Notes under the pieces: model-generated
What the model saw: only the letters and a program-made list of their open reading frames with translations
Databases searched by the model: none
What the model was told of the DNA's origin: nothing
Part shown: one piece after another, positions 1 through 9,064 of the stretch
How positions within the stretch are numbered: the stretch's first letter is position 1
How the letters are laid out: every line of letters begins with the position of its first letter
Position numbers and translations under genes: made by a program
Assembly (NCBI GenBank): GCA_018993265.1
Contig: JAGKSW010000184.1
Coordinates: forward strand, 1-45,294
DNA from: Nostoc sp. TH1S01
GTDB taxonomy: Bacteria > Cyanobacteriota > Cyanobacteriia > Cyanobacteriales > Nostocaceae
DNA length: 45,294 nucleotides
Direction: 5' to 3'

Positions 1-35
1 CTAACTAATTATCTCTCAAGGATTAAATTAGTTAG
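1..35. repeat. 10-bp perfect inverted repeat at the window edge
   Basis: CTAACTAATT (1-10) is the exact reverse complement of AATTAGTTAG (26-35), with a 15-base spacer. It lies just outside the inferred left end of the IS4-type element. It could be the end of another mobile element or a hairpin downstream of a gene cut off by the window edge. Nothing else supports a choice. Confidence 0.4.
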
Positions 36-40
36 TGTAT

Positions 41-1335
41 CTCATGTGTAAACATTCTTGCGGGGGGACAAAATGGTCTAGAATGCTTATCTTACAAAGA
101 GTGTAGCAATTTGTGGTAAAAGAAAAAGAGCCTTCATTCGCAATAAGCTCTATTTAATGATAATATTACCAGAATTTTACGAAACGAACCTTAAGCGAGA
201 ATTGGGACGTGCAGAATATTTATTACTAAAAATCCTCATAAATTTATTACAATCTATTAAAAGTGTTAGCATTGAAAGATTGGCTACTGCTTTACCTATC
301 CCCATATTATTTGAAAGTAGAAGAAAGAGAATTTCATTGCATTTTTGTCTTTAAATTACATAAATATTGAAGAAATTTGGTTCCCAATTATTAGAAGCTG
401 GCTAGAAATATATTTTCCTTTAAATCAAGTTGTTTATCTAGTAATAGACAGGACTAATTGGGGATGTGTCAATTTATTAATGATCAGCGTAGTTTGGGAT
501 AAAAGGTCTATCCCAATATATTTTGAATTATTAAATAAATTAGGCTCAAGCAATTTTGATGAACAAAAAACTATTTTTAATCAAGCACTGCCGCTTTTTA
601 AAAATTATAAAATCGTTGTGTTAGGAGACCGTGAATTTTGTTCACTTAAATTGGCTAACTGGCTGACAGAGCAGAAAGTATATTTCTGTTTACGTATAAA
701 GAAAGACGCTTTTCTCAAAATAGAATCGGAAATTTGGCTCCAATTAAAAGATTCAGGTTTATCCCCTGGAGTTTCGTTCTTTTATCAAGGTGTTAAATAT
801 ACAAAAGCTACAGGATTTATTAGCTTTAATGTTGCTGGTAAATGGAAACGGAAACGCTTTGGGGTTGCGCCGGAAGAGGGCTGGTTTATTCTCACTAATT
901 TCGATACTTTAGAGTCTACTATTAAAGCTTATAAACAACGGTTTGATATTGAGGAAATGTTTAGAGACTTTAAGAGCGGTGGTTATAACTTAGAAGATAC
1001 TAATGCATCAGGAAAACGGTTAATTTCTCTCATATTATTAATCTCACTCGCCTATACCAGTGCAACTATATCTGGTCAAAAAATTAAACGTATGGGTGTT
1101 CAAAAATATGTCGGTCGAATTAAAGAATCGGGGCGGATAGTTCGCCGTCATAGCAGTTTTTATATCGGGTTATATGGACTTAACTGGGTCAATTTTATCG
1201 AAGAAACAAGCGAGTTAGTAGCTCAGTTATTGACATTAAATCCTAATAAACGTCCTTACTACCAACAAGGTCAAAGGGCTATAAGGCTTATTTTGTCTGC
1301 ATTCTAGCCCTTTTTGTAGCCCCTTAAGACATGAG
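41..1335 (+). mobile_element. IS4-type insertion sequence, about 1.3 kb
   Basis: The element encloses an IS4-type transposase frame. CTCATGT at 41-47 is matched by its reverse complement ACATGAG at 1329-1335. Further in, a G-rich stretch followed by ACAAAA and then CTAGAATGC (about 65-85) is mirrored at the right end (about 1300-1325), giving long imperfect terminal inverted repeats. I saw no target-site duplication outside these ends, so the exact borders are approximate. The transposase reading frame is interrupted, so this copy is probably not autonomous. Confidence 0.6.
157..1307 (+). pseudogene. IS4-family transposase, interrupted by a -1 frameshift
   Basis: This is a DDE transposase in two overlapping frames. 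The first (157-354, 65 aa) carries the N-terminal helical part. The second (345-1307) carries the catalytic core. Visible acidic residues are in VIDRTNWG and VLGDREFCS, and the segment YKQRFDIEEMFRDFK fits the IS4 signature Y-x2-R-x3-E-x6-K exactly. The two parts join in the run of five T at 342-346. One extra T would restore a single protein of about 380 aa, a usual length for this family. This is most simply a one-base deletion. Programmed -1 slippage on TTT is possible, but no proper X XXY YYZ heptamer lies in the correct phase. The start ATG at 157 lies inside the inferred element ends. Confidence 0.7.
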
Positions 1336-1343
1336 AAGGTGCT

Positions 1344-1376
1344 TCTACGCCTGATGAGCAGGCGGCTCCTGTAGAG
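1344..1376. repeat. Small palindromic repeat between the two insertion sequences
   Basis: CGCCTG (1348-1353) and CAGGCG (1359-1364) form a perfect 6-bp stem around ATGAG. CTA (1345-1347) and TAG (1372-1374) flank it at unequal distances, so the pairing does not extend cleanly. The sequence resembles the palindromic intergenic repeats common in Nostocales. It is probably remnant host DNA between the two elements. Confidence 0.35.
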
Positions 1377-1401
1377 ATAGCTAGTTTTTGACGCACTCTA
1401 G

Positions 1402-2499
1402 AGAACTCTTACATAAATATTTTCTGATATAATGAAGGGTTGTTTATTTCTTTTCTAGAGTAAGTTTAAATAGCCAGAGAATACCAATTTTTTCATATTA
1501 ACTGATGCTAAAGAATACAAAATCAAAAATTTAATATAATTAATTGGTTCAGCAATTATTTATTTGCTGAATTAGCATTATTAATTTTGTTTTATTTTAG
1601 GCTTTTAAAGCTAATTCATAATTGTAAATTCCAGCAATCAAATTAGACATTAAACCAAATCTGCGATGACGGTTACGATATTGGTTAGATAAAATGTTGA
1701 AAATCTTTAGACGGCGATTAACGTATTCGACAACGATTCTTAATCGATTGAGTTCTCGATTAGATTGCTTCTGCTCCTTCGTCAACTTTTTACCTTTCAG
1801 TTTCTTAATCGGCGTTTCACTTAATTGATGAATTTTCCTAATTCCTTGATAGCCTTTATCCGCGATAACTTTGAGCAATTCTCCAAACTTTACACCACTT
1901 GTTTTAAATAGCCGAAAATCATGGATTCTTCCTTTGCCATGACCTATACAGATGATTTGACTAGTTTTTTGGTAGATGATTAATTGGGTTTTTAAAGTAT
2001 GCTCTCCTTGTTTACCGCTAAAAAATTTCTTTTGACCTCTCTTGGGTCTTTCTATTGGACTTTCAGTAACATCCATCACAACTAAATCTTCTTGTAATGG
2101 CATCTTTAATAACTCTTTCTTCCCAGGTAAACTAAACTTTTTTGACTTAATTAAAATGTTTTCAATTTTATATACTGTTCGACATACTGTGGATTCTGAA
2201 AGTCCCCAATCTAATCCAATATGATAATAAGTGCGGTATTTTCTCCAATATTGAATCACCATTAAAACTTGGTCTTCAATAATTAATTTAGGACGACGGC
2301 CAGGTTTCTTTTTCTTTTGAGCATCAGCTTTAACTACATCAACCATAGAATCAAAGGTTTGGCGACTTACTCCACTCATGCGCTTAAATTTTCTTGAAGT
2401 AAGCTGTTTGGCTCTCCCGAATTTCACTGCTAAACCCATCTCCTAATCGCAAATTTACAAACCCTTTATTATACCACAGAACGCTTTTGCAAGAGTTCT
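1402..2499 (-). mobile_element. IS5-type insertion sequence, about 1.1 kb
   Basis: AGAACTCTT at 1402-1410 matches the reverse complement of AAGAGTTCT at 2491-2499. Both ends continue with similar sequence reading inwards, including TATAATGAAGGGTT on the left and TATAATAAAGGGTT on the right. This supports imperfect terminal inverted repeats of about 40 bp enclosing an intact transposase gene. The flanking trinucleotides are not identical, so I cannot point to a target-site duplication. The right end stops only 57 bases from the stop codon of the ABC-transporter operon. Confidence 0.65.
1597..2439 (-). CDS. IS5-family transposase (DDE_Tnp_4 type)
   Basis: This 280-aa transposase moves the surrounding element by DDE chemistry. 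The N-terminal third has a basic, helix-turn-helix-like region (VSRQTFDSMVDVV, then a lysine-rich stretch and YHIGLDWGLSESTVCR). The catalytic acidic residues appear to lie in VVMDVTESP, VIADKGYQG and RIVVEYVNRRLK. The last of these is the usual place of the family glutamate, in VEYVNRR. The length is normal and there is no stop or frameshift, so it may be active. The gene has the low GC and lack of HIP1 sites expected of a mobile gene. It points in the same direction as the ABC operon but is separate from it. Confidence 0.85.
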   Translation of the reverse strand: MGLAVKFGRAKQLTSRKFKRMSGVSRQTFDSMVDVVKADAQKKKKPGRRPKLIIEDQVLMVIQYWRKYRTYYHIGLDWGLSESTVCRTVYKIENILIKSKKFSLPGKKELLKMPLQEDLVVMDVTESPIERPKRGQKKFFSGKQGEHTLKTQLIIYQKTSQIICIGHGKGRIHDFRLFKTSGVKFGELLKVIADKGYQGIRKIHQLSETPIKKLKGKKLTKEQKQSNRELNRLRIVVEYVNRRLKIFNILSNQYRNRHRRFGLMSNLIAGIYNYELALKA

Positions 2500-2538
2500 G
2501 TTTAATTTACTATGAAACCAAGATTGTGGTATGAGTCC

Positions 2539-2562
2539 CGTTAATAATGAACTCTATTAACG
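2539..2562 (-). terminator. Possible weak terminator hairpin at the end of the uptake operon
   Basis: CGTTAATA (2539-2546) and TATTAACG (2555-2562) form a perfect 8-bp stem with an 8-base loop, overlapping the stop codon of the last ABC gene. The stem is AT-rich and no clear U-tract follows on the minus strand, so termination here is only a suggestion. Confidence 0.25.
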
Positions 2563-3180
2563 TTGGCTAATGTTATTTACTGTTAAAGTTAAGTCAATCA
2601 TACGATCGCATAAACGCTTGAGCAGCCAGAAGTCATGACTGATAACTAAAATACCTATCTCAGTTTTACGGGCGTAATCGATGACAGCCCTCCAAATTAA
2701 AGCTTGAGTATTGGCATCTAGCATTGCCGTCATCTCATCAGCAATCAAGTAGCGAGTATGCCTTCCTAATGAACGAGCCACAGCAATTCGCTGAAGTTCG
2801 CCTCCACTCAACTCATGAGGCCAGCGATTCAGCCAGTTCTGATTAATATTTAAAGCTTGGAGTAATTCTCCAGAAGGCATTTGCCCTTCTTTTAAAATCT
2901 TGTTAATCCGCCAACGAGAGTTCATAGCCAATTCAGGATTTTGAAAAATCATTTGCACCGGACAATAACCCTGTATTGGTAGAGGTTGATCATCTACACT
3001 GACACTGCCTTTGATAGATTGGAGATATCCAGCTAGAATTTTACCCAAAGTTGTTTTTCCTAACCCGCTAGTTCCACTCAGACCCACGATTTCGCCAGGA
3101 TTTATTTCTATATTAAAGTCCCGCAAAATCCAAGGTTGGTCTTGCCCATAGCGGAAAGACAAATTTTCGCCTTTAAGCAT
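2557..3180 (-). CDS. Opp/Dpp/Nik-type ABC importer, ATP-binding subunit (F/E type)
   Basis: This is the second ATPase of a peptide/nickel-class (type I) importer, working on the cytoplasmic face with the two permeases upstream. Of its 207 residues, the Walker A loop GTSGLGKTT is at 36-44, the Q-loop glutamine is near 80, the signature LSGGE is at 124-128, Walker B YLIADE is at 144-149 and the H-loop histidine is near 182. All the catalytic elements are present. It is shorter than DppF (about 330 aa) or NikE (about 265 aa) and lacks their C-terminal extension. Its start overlaps the end of the preceding ATPase gene by 8 bases, implying coupled translation. It is the last gene of the leftward operon. 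The substrate cannot be read from an ATPase. Confidence 0.88.
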   Translation of the reverse strand: MLKGENLSFRYGQDQPWILRDFNIEINPGEIVGLSGTSGLGKTTLGKILAGYLQSIKGSVSVDDQPLPIQGYCPVQMIFQNPELAMNSRWRINKILKEGQMPSGELLQALNINQNWLNRWPHELSGGELQRIAVARSLGRHTRYLIADEMTAMLDANTQALIWRAVIDYARKTEIGILVISHDFWLLKRLCDRMIDLTLTVNNISQR

Positions 3181-4102
3181 GAATGCACCTCACTAGACCA
3201 TTGCAGACTTCCCGTAGAGGTGGACGATCAGTTAAACAATCTGTAGTAGCTATTGGACATCGTTCAGCAAATAAGCAACCAAGGGGAAGAGCATCAGGAT
3301 TTGGTTGTGTCCCCAACACAGGAATAAATTCATTTTGAGGCAAAGAACGCCAAAGTGCTTGAGTGTAAGGATGACGTAATGCTTTACCTCCATGAGTAAA
3401 ATCAGTTTTATCAGCTATCTCCACAGTTGTACCTGCGTAAAAAACAGCGACTTTATCTGCTACTTGTAATGCGGCTTCTAGTTCGTGGGTAATTAACAAT
3501 ACACCTCTACCTTCGTCGGCTAGTTCGCGTAGATGATTGAGAGTTTCCACTACTACCTCTGGATGCAACCCCGGAGTTGGTTCATCAGCAATGACTAAAT
3601 TAGCTTGCCCAATCACAGCCATTGCTACTAAAATTCGCCTAGCCATCCCACCTGAAAGTTGAAACGGAAACAGCTGCTTGATTGAGGGCGCAAGTTTATA
3701 ACGCGCTAAAACTTGGTCAATAATCTGTTGAGATGCATTTGTTGATAATCCCCTTAGACGTGCAATCCGACTGAGTTGCTTTCCTACACTCATTAAGGGA
3801 TCGAGATAACTAACTGATTGCGGAATTAGTACTATATCTTTTCCCCTCAATTCCACTTGACGTTTATCAGTAAGATATTCATTGTTGTATGTTATCTTAC
3901 CCGTCACCTGGGCATTTTTAGGTAAAATTCCGAGAATTGCGTGTGCCAAAAGGCTTTTACCAGAGCCACTAGAACCAACAACAGCCACAACTTCACCAGC
4001 GTTAATTTGCAAATCCAAATCAGCGATCGCAGTAGTCTGTTTTTGGCTTAAACCCTGGTCATACATTGTAAAGGTGACACTCAGATTTTGTACATAAAGC
4101 AT
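3173..4102 (-). CDS. Opp/Dpp/Nik-type ABC importer, ATP-binding subunit (D type)
   Basis: This is the first of two ATPases of the peptide/nickel-class importer, 309 aa. Walker A GSSGSGKS is at about 43-50, the signature LSGGM at 149-153, Walker B LVIADEPT at 169-176 and the H-loop histidine near 206. The C-terminal 40 residues carry the cysteine-rich oligopeptide-transporter extension, beginning GCLFAERCP and ending in two further cysteines. This extension marks DppD/OppD/NikD-type ATPases. The gene starts 20 bases after the upstream permease stop codon and overlaps the next ATPase. Together with its partner it should form the heterodimeric motor of the importer. The family transports di- and oligopeptides, nickel complexes and some metallophores. 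Confidence 0.9.
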   Translation of the reverse strand: MLYVQNLSVTFTMYDQGLSQKQTTAIADLDLQINAGEVVAVVGSSGSGKSLLAHAILGILPKNAQVTGKITYNNEYLTDKRQVELRGKDIVLIPQSVSYLDPLMSVGKQLSRIARLRGLSTNASQQIIDQVLARYKLAPSIKQLFPFQLSGGMARRILVAMAVIGQANLVIADEPTPGLHPEVVVETLNHLRELADEGRGVLLITHELEAALQVADKVAVFYAGTTVEIADKTDFTHGGKALRHPYTQALWRSLPQNEFIPVLGTQPNPDALPLGCLFAERCPIATTDCLTDRPPLREVCNGLVRCIHA

Positions 4103-4122
4103 TCTGAACGCTCCTTATAGTG

Positions 4123-5013
4123 TTATTCTTGGCTTGTTTTCGGGTCAAGTAGCGATCGCAAACTAGCACCCAAAATATCAAACAGCTTCACAGCCATTAG
4201 CAAAGCTACTCCTGGTAAAACTCCTAGCCACCAGTAACCAGCCGACAGATAACGCATAGCCTCACTTAAAATTACGCCAATTGCTGGCATCTCTGGCGGT
4301 AAACCCAGTCCCAAGAAGGTTAGACCGGCTTCGTGTAAAATCACATGGGGAAATAGTAATACTAGTCCCACCATAAACTGAGGTATCAAATGAGGCAACA
4401 AATGATGACGAGCAATCCAAAGGGAAGAATGTCCTAGTTTATAGGAAAGCTGTACATAGTCTGAGTTTTTAATTTGCAGTACCTCAGCCCGTAAAAGTCG
4501 AGCCAAACCCATCCAGTGGGTGACACTGATGGAAATCAACAAGCCGGGAACTCCACCACCAACTGCAAAGGCAATCAGGATAATTAACACAAGATGAGGT
4601 AAACTTAAGAACACATCAATCAACCATGTGATCGCTGCGTCAACTTTACTATTCATCGTTGCTGATACAGTTCCCAAGACTAACCCGATCGCTGCACTAC
4701 AGATAGCTGTCAACAAACCCACCCACAAGCTTAAACTTAAGCCGTGGAGAGTACGGGCAAACATATCTCTACCTAACCAATCAGTACCGAAAGGATGAGC
4801 GAGTGAGGGTGGTTGGTTGCGATTTTGTAAGGCAATTTCTAACCCTTCTGTGCCAACTAACTGCGCTCCTAGTAAGAGAGTGCTAAAAATTACAAAACAT
4901 AAAAGGGCGATCGCCAGGGTGCGGCTACGGCGATTACCCAAATATACCAAGCCTTTGGGCTTAGTCGGCGGATGATTTGGTAGAGTGGGGATGGCGATCG
5001 CAGGCTTTGTCAT
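4123..5013 (-). CDS. Opp/Dpp/Nik-type ABC importer permease (C type)
   Basis: This 296-aa inner-membrane permease belongs to the DppC/NikC/OppC group. A cytoplasmic N-terminus of about 30 residues precedes the first membrane helix (IALLCFVIFSTLLLGA). The family segment HPFGTDWLGRDMFARTLHG follows, then four or five further hydrophobic segments. The EAA-like coupling loop that contacts the ATPases is seen around KLGHSSLWIARHHLLPHLIP. Its ATG overlaps the stop of the B-type permease by four bases (ATGA), a sign of translational coupling. It forms the transmembrane pore with that permease. The sequence does not show what passes through. Confidence 0.9.
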   Translation of the reverse strand: MTKPAIAIPTLPNHPPTKPKGLVYLGNRRSRTLAIALLCFVIFSTLLLGAQLVGTEGLEIALQNRNQPPSLAHPFGTDWLGRDMFARTLHGLSLSLWVGLLTAICSAAIGLVLGTVSATMNSKVDAAITWLIDVFLSLPHLVLIILIAFAVGGGVPGLLISISVTHWMGLARLLRAEVLQIKNSDYVQLSYKLGHSSLWIARHHLLPHLIPQFMVGLVLLFPHVILHEAGLTFLGLGLPPEMPAIGVILSEAMRYLSAGYWWLGVLPGVALLMAVKLFDILGASLRSLLDPKTSQE

Positions 5014-5996
5014 GCAGATTTTCCAAAACGGATACGGGGATCGATAATCTGGTAACTGAGGTCAGCTAAAGTGTTACCTATAAAAACAAAGGTGGCACTA
5101 AAGAAAACAATACCCAGTAACAACGGGACATCGCTTCGCAATGCCGCCTGTACGGTAGCATTACCCAAACCAGGATAGTTAAATACTTTTTCAATTAGTA
5201 CAGAACCACCAAACAGTTCGCCCAAACTGGCAAATTGCAAGGTAATCGCCGGTAAAGCAACGTTACGCAAACCGTGATGTAGAACTACCCCAGTAGTGGT
5301 TTCACCTTGGGCATAGGCAAATAAAGCATAGTTGCTATGCAAAATTTCAATCAGTTTTTCACGGGTGTGGAGGGCAATATTAGCAACGCCAATCACACTC
5401 AGTGTCAGGGCAGGTAGTAGTAAATGATGCAGCTTTTGCCATAATGTCACATCAGCCCTTAAAATACCGGGCGGCGTTGCACAGCATATCGGGGTAACTT
5501 GCAGCGTTACCGAAAAAATAATTAACAGTAGTAGGGCTATCCAAAAAGCGGGAGCTGATGCCAAAGTATAAGCATAAATCCGAATCACCCGATCTACTAA
5601 AGACCCTTCCTTAGCTCCTGCGACAACACCCAGCAATACACCGAATGCACCAGAAAACAACCACGCCAACCCCATCAATGCTAATGATGCCTCAAAACGT
5701 TCAGCTATCACTTGGGACACCGTTTGGTTGTAGGTCATAGAAGTTCCTAAATTACCTTGCAGTAGTTGTCCTAGCCAAAGAAAAAAACGTGTGGTCATGG
5801 GTTGATCTAATCCCCAACGTTGGGCAATTAATTCTCGTTGTTCTGCACCCACACGCATCACATCAGCCCCAATATAAGCATCTATTGGGTTAACAGGAGA
5901 CAAGCTAACCAGGACAAAACTGATGACTGACAGTGCTATTAATAGCAGCAGAAAGTGTAGGAATTTTTGGAGTAAGAATCGCCAGATATGCTTCAT
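5010..5996 (-). CDS. Opp/Dpp/Nik-type ABC importer permease (B type)
   Basis: This 328-aa permease belongs to the DppB/NikB/OppB group. It starts with a hydrophobic helix (FLLLLIALSVISFVLV) followed by the family region SPVNPIDAYIG. The conserved QRWGLDQPMTTRFFLWLGQLLQGNLGTS region and about five further membrane helices come next. The EAA-like loop lies at about HHGLRNVALPAITL. The start lies 3 bases after the stop of the binding-protein gene, and the end overlaps the partner permease gene. Order and spacing match the A-B-C-D-E order of nik/dpp/opp operons. Confidence 0.9.
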   Translation of the reverse strand: MKHIWRFLLQKFLHFLLLLIALSVISFVLVSLSPVNPIDAYIGADVMRVGAEQRELIAQRWGLDQPMTTRFFLWLGQLLQGNLGTSMTYNQTVSQVIAERFEASLALMGLAWLFSGAFGVLLGVVAGAKEGSLVDRVIRIYAYTLASAPAFWIALLLLIIFSVTLQVTPICCATPPGILRADVTLWQKLHHLLLPALTLSVIGVANIALHTREKLIEILHSNYALFAYAQGETTTGVVLHHGLRNVALPAITLQFASLGELFGGSVLIEKVFNYPGLGNATVQAALRSDVPLLLGIVFFSATFVFIGNTLADLSYQIIDPRIRFGKSA

Positions 5997-5999
5997 AGG

Positions 6000-7664
6000 T
6001 CAATCGCAGTTCCACTTCCAAGAGGTAACGTTGGCTAATATTGAACCTGTGTAGTTGTGAGTTGCCTGCTTTTGTTTGCCAAGGTCTAAACAGCTATTCA
6101 CGAAGTAAGTTTGATCGGGACTAACTAGCCAAGTAGATGCAGCATCGCCTTTAGTAGTGATTCCAGTTTGGCCGTCCCACTGTACCTTTTGCCAAAACAA
6201 TCTTGCTTCTATCTCTGAGGCTGCGGTCATCCCTCTATCAAGATTTTGGTCAACCACAGAGTTCGCATAGTAACCAGGATTTTGCCAATTTCCTTGAGCA
6301 ACTGAACTATGGTAGAGATTGTACAGGATAAGCGGATCGTAAGTGCCTAGTACATAAAGAACTACATCGCTATGCAATCGGTGTTCAATTTCTTTCCAAC
6401 TTCTGCCTTCCGCATTGACTTGAATACCGATTGGTTTGAGCATTTGCCCTACAGCTAAAGCTAGTCCTTGGCGGACACTATCTTTAGCAGGGTAGAGAAT
6501 GCTAAACTCGGCTTTCAATCCTTGTTTTTCTAAAATCCCATCGCCGTTATTATCTTCCCAACCTGCTGCGGCAAGAATCTGTTTAGCTTTGTTAGCATCG
6601 GCATCTTGGATTTTAGCTTTAGCTTCTTCCCAAGGCATACCACTGACTGGAGTATAGGCAGGAGAACCATAGCCTTCGAGAATAGCATCAACCAAAACCT
6701 GCCGATTGATGGCGTAGTTAACGGCTTGACGAATTGCTGAGTCTGCGGTTATGTCATTGCCAATGGAGTATCCTTGAGAAGTTTTCTTGCCTGTGTTGGG
6801 GATATAAGGAAGCATCAATCCTGCATGAACATCGCTTCTGTGGGCGTACAAATTCATCCCAGGAATCTGCTGGATAGCAAGTGATGGCGGTATACGCGCC
6901 ACATCAACTCTACCCGCCTTCGCAGCAGCCAAGCTTGCATCTTCAAGAGTTAAAAGAATTACCAAACGTTGAATATTTGCTGGCGTTCCGTAGTAGTAAG
7001 GGTTGGCTTCAGCAATAATTTGTTCGCCAGGATTCCATTGCACTAAGCGATAGGGGCCAGAACCAATGGGATTACGTAAGTAATTTTTGTTGTGGGCGTG
7101 TTTTGGTACAATTCCCAAGTTTGCTATTTGATTGATAAAAGTAATCCGAGGCTGCTTGAGGTGTAATTCAACTTCGTAATTTCCCTTGACAACTGCTTTG
7201 TCTAACATAGACAAATCTACCAATCCGCCACTTTCTTTAGTGTGGTTGAATGTGTAAGCAACATCTTCGGCTGTGAGGGGTTGACCATCCGAAAAGCGAA
7301 CATCTTCACGGATTTTGAATCTCCAGATTTTGCGATCGCTACTAATAGTGTAGTTTTGGGCAAGGTCATTTACCAGTTCTAGATTTTCGTTACGGCGCAA
7401 CAGTGTACTTTGAAAAATTGGCGGCCCGTAATAATTCCAACCCATAGTTGGGTCGAACCCCTTGTTTTCAAAATCCTCCCATGAAAAAGCCAGCACTATC
7501 TCATCTTTGGATTCACCGCTAACTTTAGTAGCTGGTGGACTTGAAGAAACTTGGCTACAAGCAGCCAATATCTGCACCAGTAATAGACTCGACAACCAGT
7601 GCCACCACTTGATTTTGCAGATTTTCAATCTAGAAATACTTAAATTCACCTTAATTCTTCTCAT
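6000..7664 (-). CDS. Substrate-binding lipoprotein of the ABC importer (SBP_bac_5, NikA/DppA/OppA type)
   Basis: This 554-aa binding protein would capture the ligand in the periplasm. A basic N-terminus and hydrophobic stretch end in the lipobox LAAC at 33-36, so Cys36 should be lipidated. The mature part shows family-5 features: a DP...Y...IFQSTLLRR region, the segment WRFKIREDVRFSDGQPLTAEDVAYTF, and NPIGSGPYRLVQW. Homologues bind peptides, nickel chelates, heme or metallophores, and the ligand cannot be assigned by eye. The gene follows the glycosyltransferase gene after 78 AT-rich bases and directly precedes the permeases. I see no strong ribosome-binding site and no better methionine. Behind a TonB receptor, the natural guess is a metal-peptide complex. 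Confidence 0.88.
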   Translation of the reverse strand: MRRIKVNLSISRLKICKIKWWHWLSSLLLVQILAACSQVSSSPPATKVSGESKDEIVLAFSWEDFENKGFDPTMGWNYYGPPIFQSTLLRRNENLELVNDLAQNYTISSDRKIWRFKIREDVRFSDGQPLTAEDVAYTFNHTKESGGLVDLSMLDKAVVKGNYEVELHLKQPRITFINQIANLGIVPKHAHNKNYLRNPIGSGPYRLVQWNPGEQIIAEANPYYYGTPANIQRLVILLTLEDASLAAAKAGRVDVARIPPSLAIQQIPGMNLYAHRSDVHAGLMLPYIPNTGKKTSQGYSIGNDITADSAIRQAVNYAINRQVLVDAILEGYGSPAYTPVSGMPWEEAKAKIQDADANKAKQILAAAGWEDNNGDGILEKQGLKAEFSILYPAKDSVRQGLALAVGQMLKPIGIQVNAEGRSWKEIEHRLHSDVVLYVLGTYDPLILYNLYHSSVAQGNWQNPGYYANSVVDQNLDRGMTAASEIEARLFWQKVQWDGQTGITTKGDAASTWLVSPDQTYFVNSCLDLGKQKQATHNYTGSILANVTSWKWNCD

Positions 7665-7742
7665 ATTTTGAATAAAAATTGTCGAAATTAATTTTGAAAA
7701 AATATTTGATTTTTTATAAAAGTTAAAATTTTAACAAACAAT

Positions 7743-9062
7743 TTAATTAACCGATTTTGTACTAGCTAAAATTTGAGAAATAATTTTGACAGAAAGTCCA
7801 GAACTTTCTATTTCTCTAAATTTTTTACCCCATGCTTCTACTTGCGGATGCAATGAAGAATTGCTTTCTATTGTTTCAATAAAATTAGTTATTTCCTGGA
7901 CTGTTATATCTTGAATGTCACCCACCAACCCTAATCCATGATATTGAATCCTTTTAGCATTTTCCGGTTGGTCAGCACAAATGGGAAATACTATCATTGG
8001 TGTTCCTGAAAATATGCATTCTTTAATAGTATGTATTCCTCCAGCTATAATTGCTAAACAAGCTTGTTCCAAAAGTGCTAATTGCGGTGCTTTATTAACT
8101 ATGATGACATCATCGGGAATAAAAGTAAAATCTTGAACACAAAGATAATCGCTCACTGAAACCACTAATTGATATTTAGGTTTTTTGGAAATAGCATCAA
8201 TGACGTTTTGAATAAATTGTTTGGCTTTAGCTACAGTTAAAGTTTCTACTGCTCCTACTGTAGTTCCTAAAGCACAATAAATTAGAGCTTTATCTTGCTT
8301 GATTTTTGACCAATTAAAATCAGGTTGTTGCCTTTCTAAATCTATAGAAGCTTCTGCATAATAACATCCTGGTCTTACAGTGCCAGGAAAATCTAATTCT
8401 TCAGGACATAAAAATAAATGTGGTAATTTCAAAGGAATCACCTGCTGAAAATCTAGTAATTCCAGAGGAATTTTACTCTTGATAGCAATTTTTTTGATAA
8501 TATTTTTAATATTTATATCGATACCAATTAACCAACTGAATGCTAATTTAAATTGTTGTATCCAAAACTGAGGAGAAAATTTGATTTGTCGGCTTGAATT
8601 ATGCGGTGGTAGTGCCGTAAACATATCCGTTAAATAAATGCTTGTAATTTGGCATTCATAAGCTATTAAAGCCAGTAAAGTTGAGAACAAAGGTGAGGAT
8701 GTACTAATCAAAAGTAAATCGGGATGAGTTTGTGTGAGTAAAGTATGTACTTCGCAGTTCTCTCCTGTTAGAAAGGAATTAATCATAGATTTAAAATATT
8801 TGATATATTTGATTTGCTCTAAGATGAGCTTAAGCCCACTAGCTTTAAGATGATTATCATCGACTTTTCGTATAAAACCTTTTGGGAACCATCTTTCGAG
8901 AATAGGTAGAAAAGTAAAACCATGATTTTGAGCATTTTCTTCAGAATCTGGTATCCCCAAATAAAGCACTTCATGACCAAAAGATTTTAGAGTTTTCGCC
9001 AATTTCAAAGTGCCATAAAATTCGCCTTGCAATCGCCAAATACAAAATACAATTTTTGCCAT
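7743..9062 (-). CDS. GT1-type (MGT/UGT-like) glycosyltransferase
   Basis: This 439-aa soluble GT-B fold enzyme probably transfers a sugar from a nucleotide donor to a small molecule. The N-terminal half begins with a Rossmann strand and the acceptor-side pattern GTLKLAKTLKSFGHEVLYLG. The C-terminal half has the donor-binding motif near residues 340-370, AGGIHTIKECIFSGTPMIVF followed by PICADQPENAKRI. This corresponds to the family pattern GG-x-T-x-E...G-P-x(3-4)-P-x(3)-D-Q-x-x-N-A. The usual histidine before GG is replaced by Ala. There is no signal peptide or membrane segment. The gene starts 2 bases after the receptor stop codon, so it is almost certainly co-expressed. It may decorate the cluster product, in the way IroB glucosylates enterobactin. 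That role is inferred from position only. Confidence 0.8.
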   Translation of the reverse strand: MAKIVFCIWRLQGEFYGTLKLAKTLKSFGHEVLYLGIPDSEENAQNHGFTFLPILERWFPKGFIRKVDDNHLKASGLKLILEQIKYIKYFKSMINSFLTGENCEVHTLLTQTHPDLLLISTSSPLFSTLLALIAYECQITSIYLTDMFTALPPHNSSRQIKFSPQFWIQQFKLAFSWLIGIDINIKNIIKKIAIKSKIPLELLDFQQVIPLKLPHLFLCPEELDFPGTVRPGCYYAEASIDLERQQPDFNWSKIKQDKALIYCALGTTVGAVETLTVAKAKQFIQNVIDAISKKPKYQLVVSVSDYLCVQDFTFIPDDVIIVNKAPQLALLEQACLAIIAGGIHTIKECIFSGTPMIVFPICADQPENAKRIQYHGLGLVGDIQDITVQEITNFIETIESNSSLHPQVEAWGKKFREIESSGLSVKIISQILASTKSVN

Positions 9063-9064
9063 GA

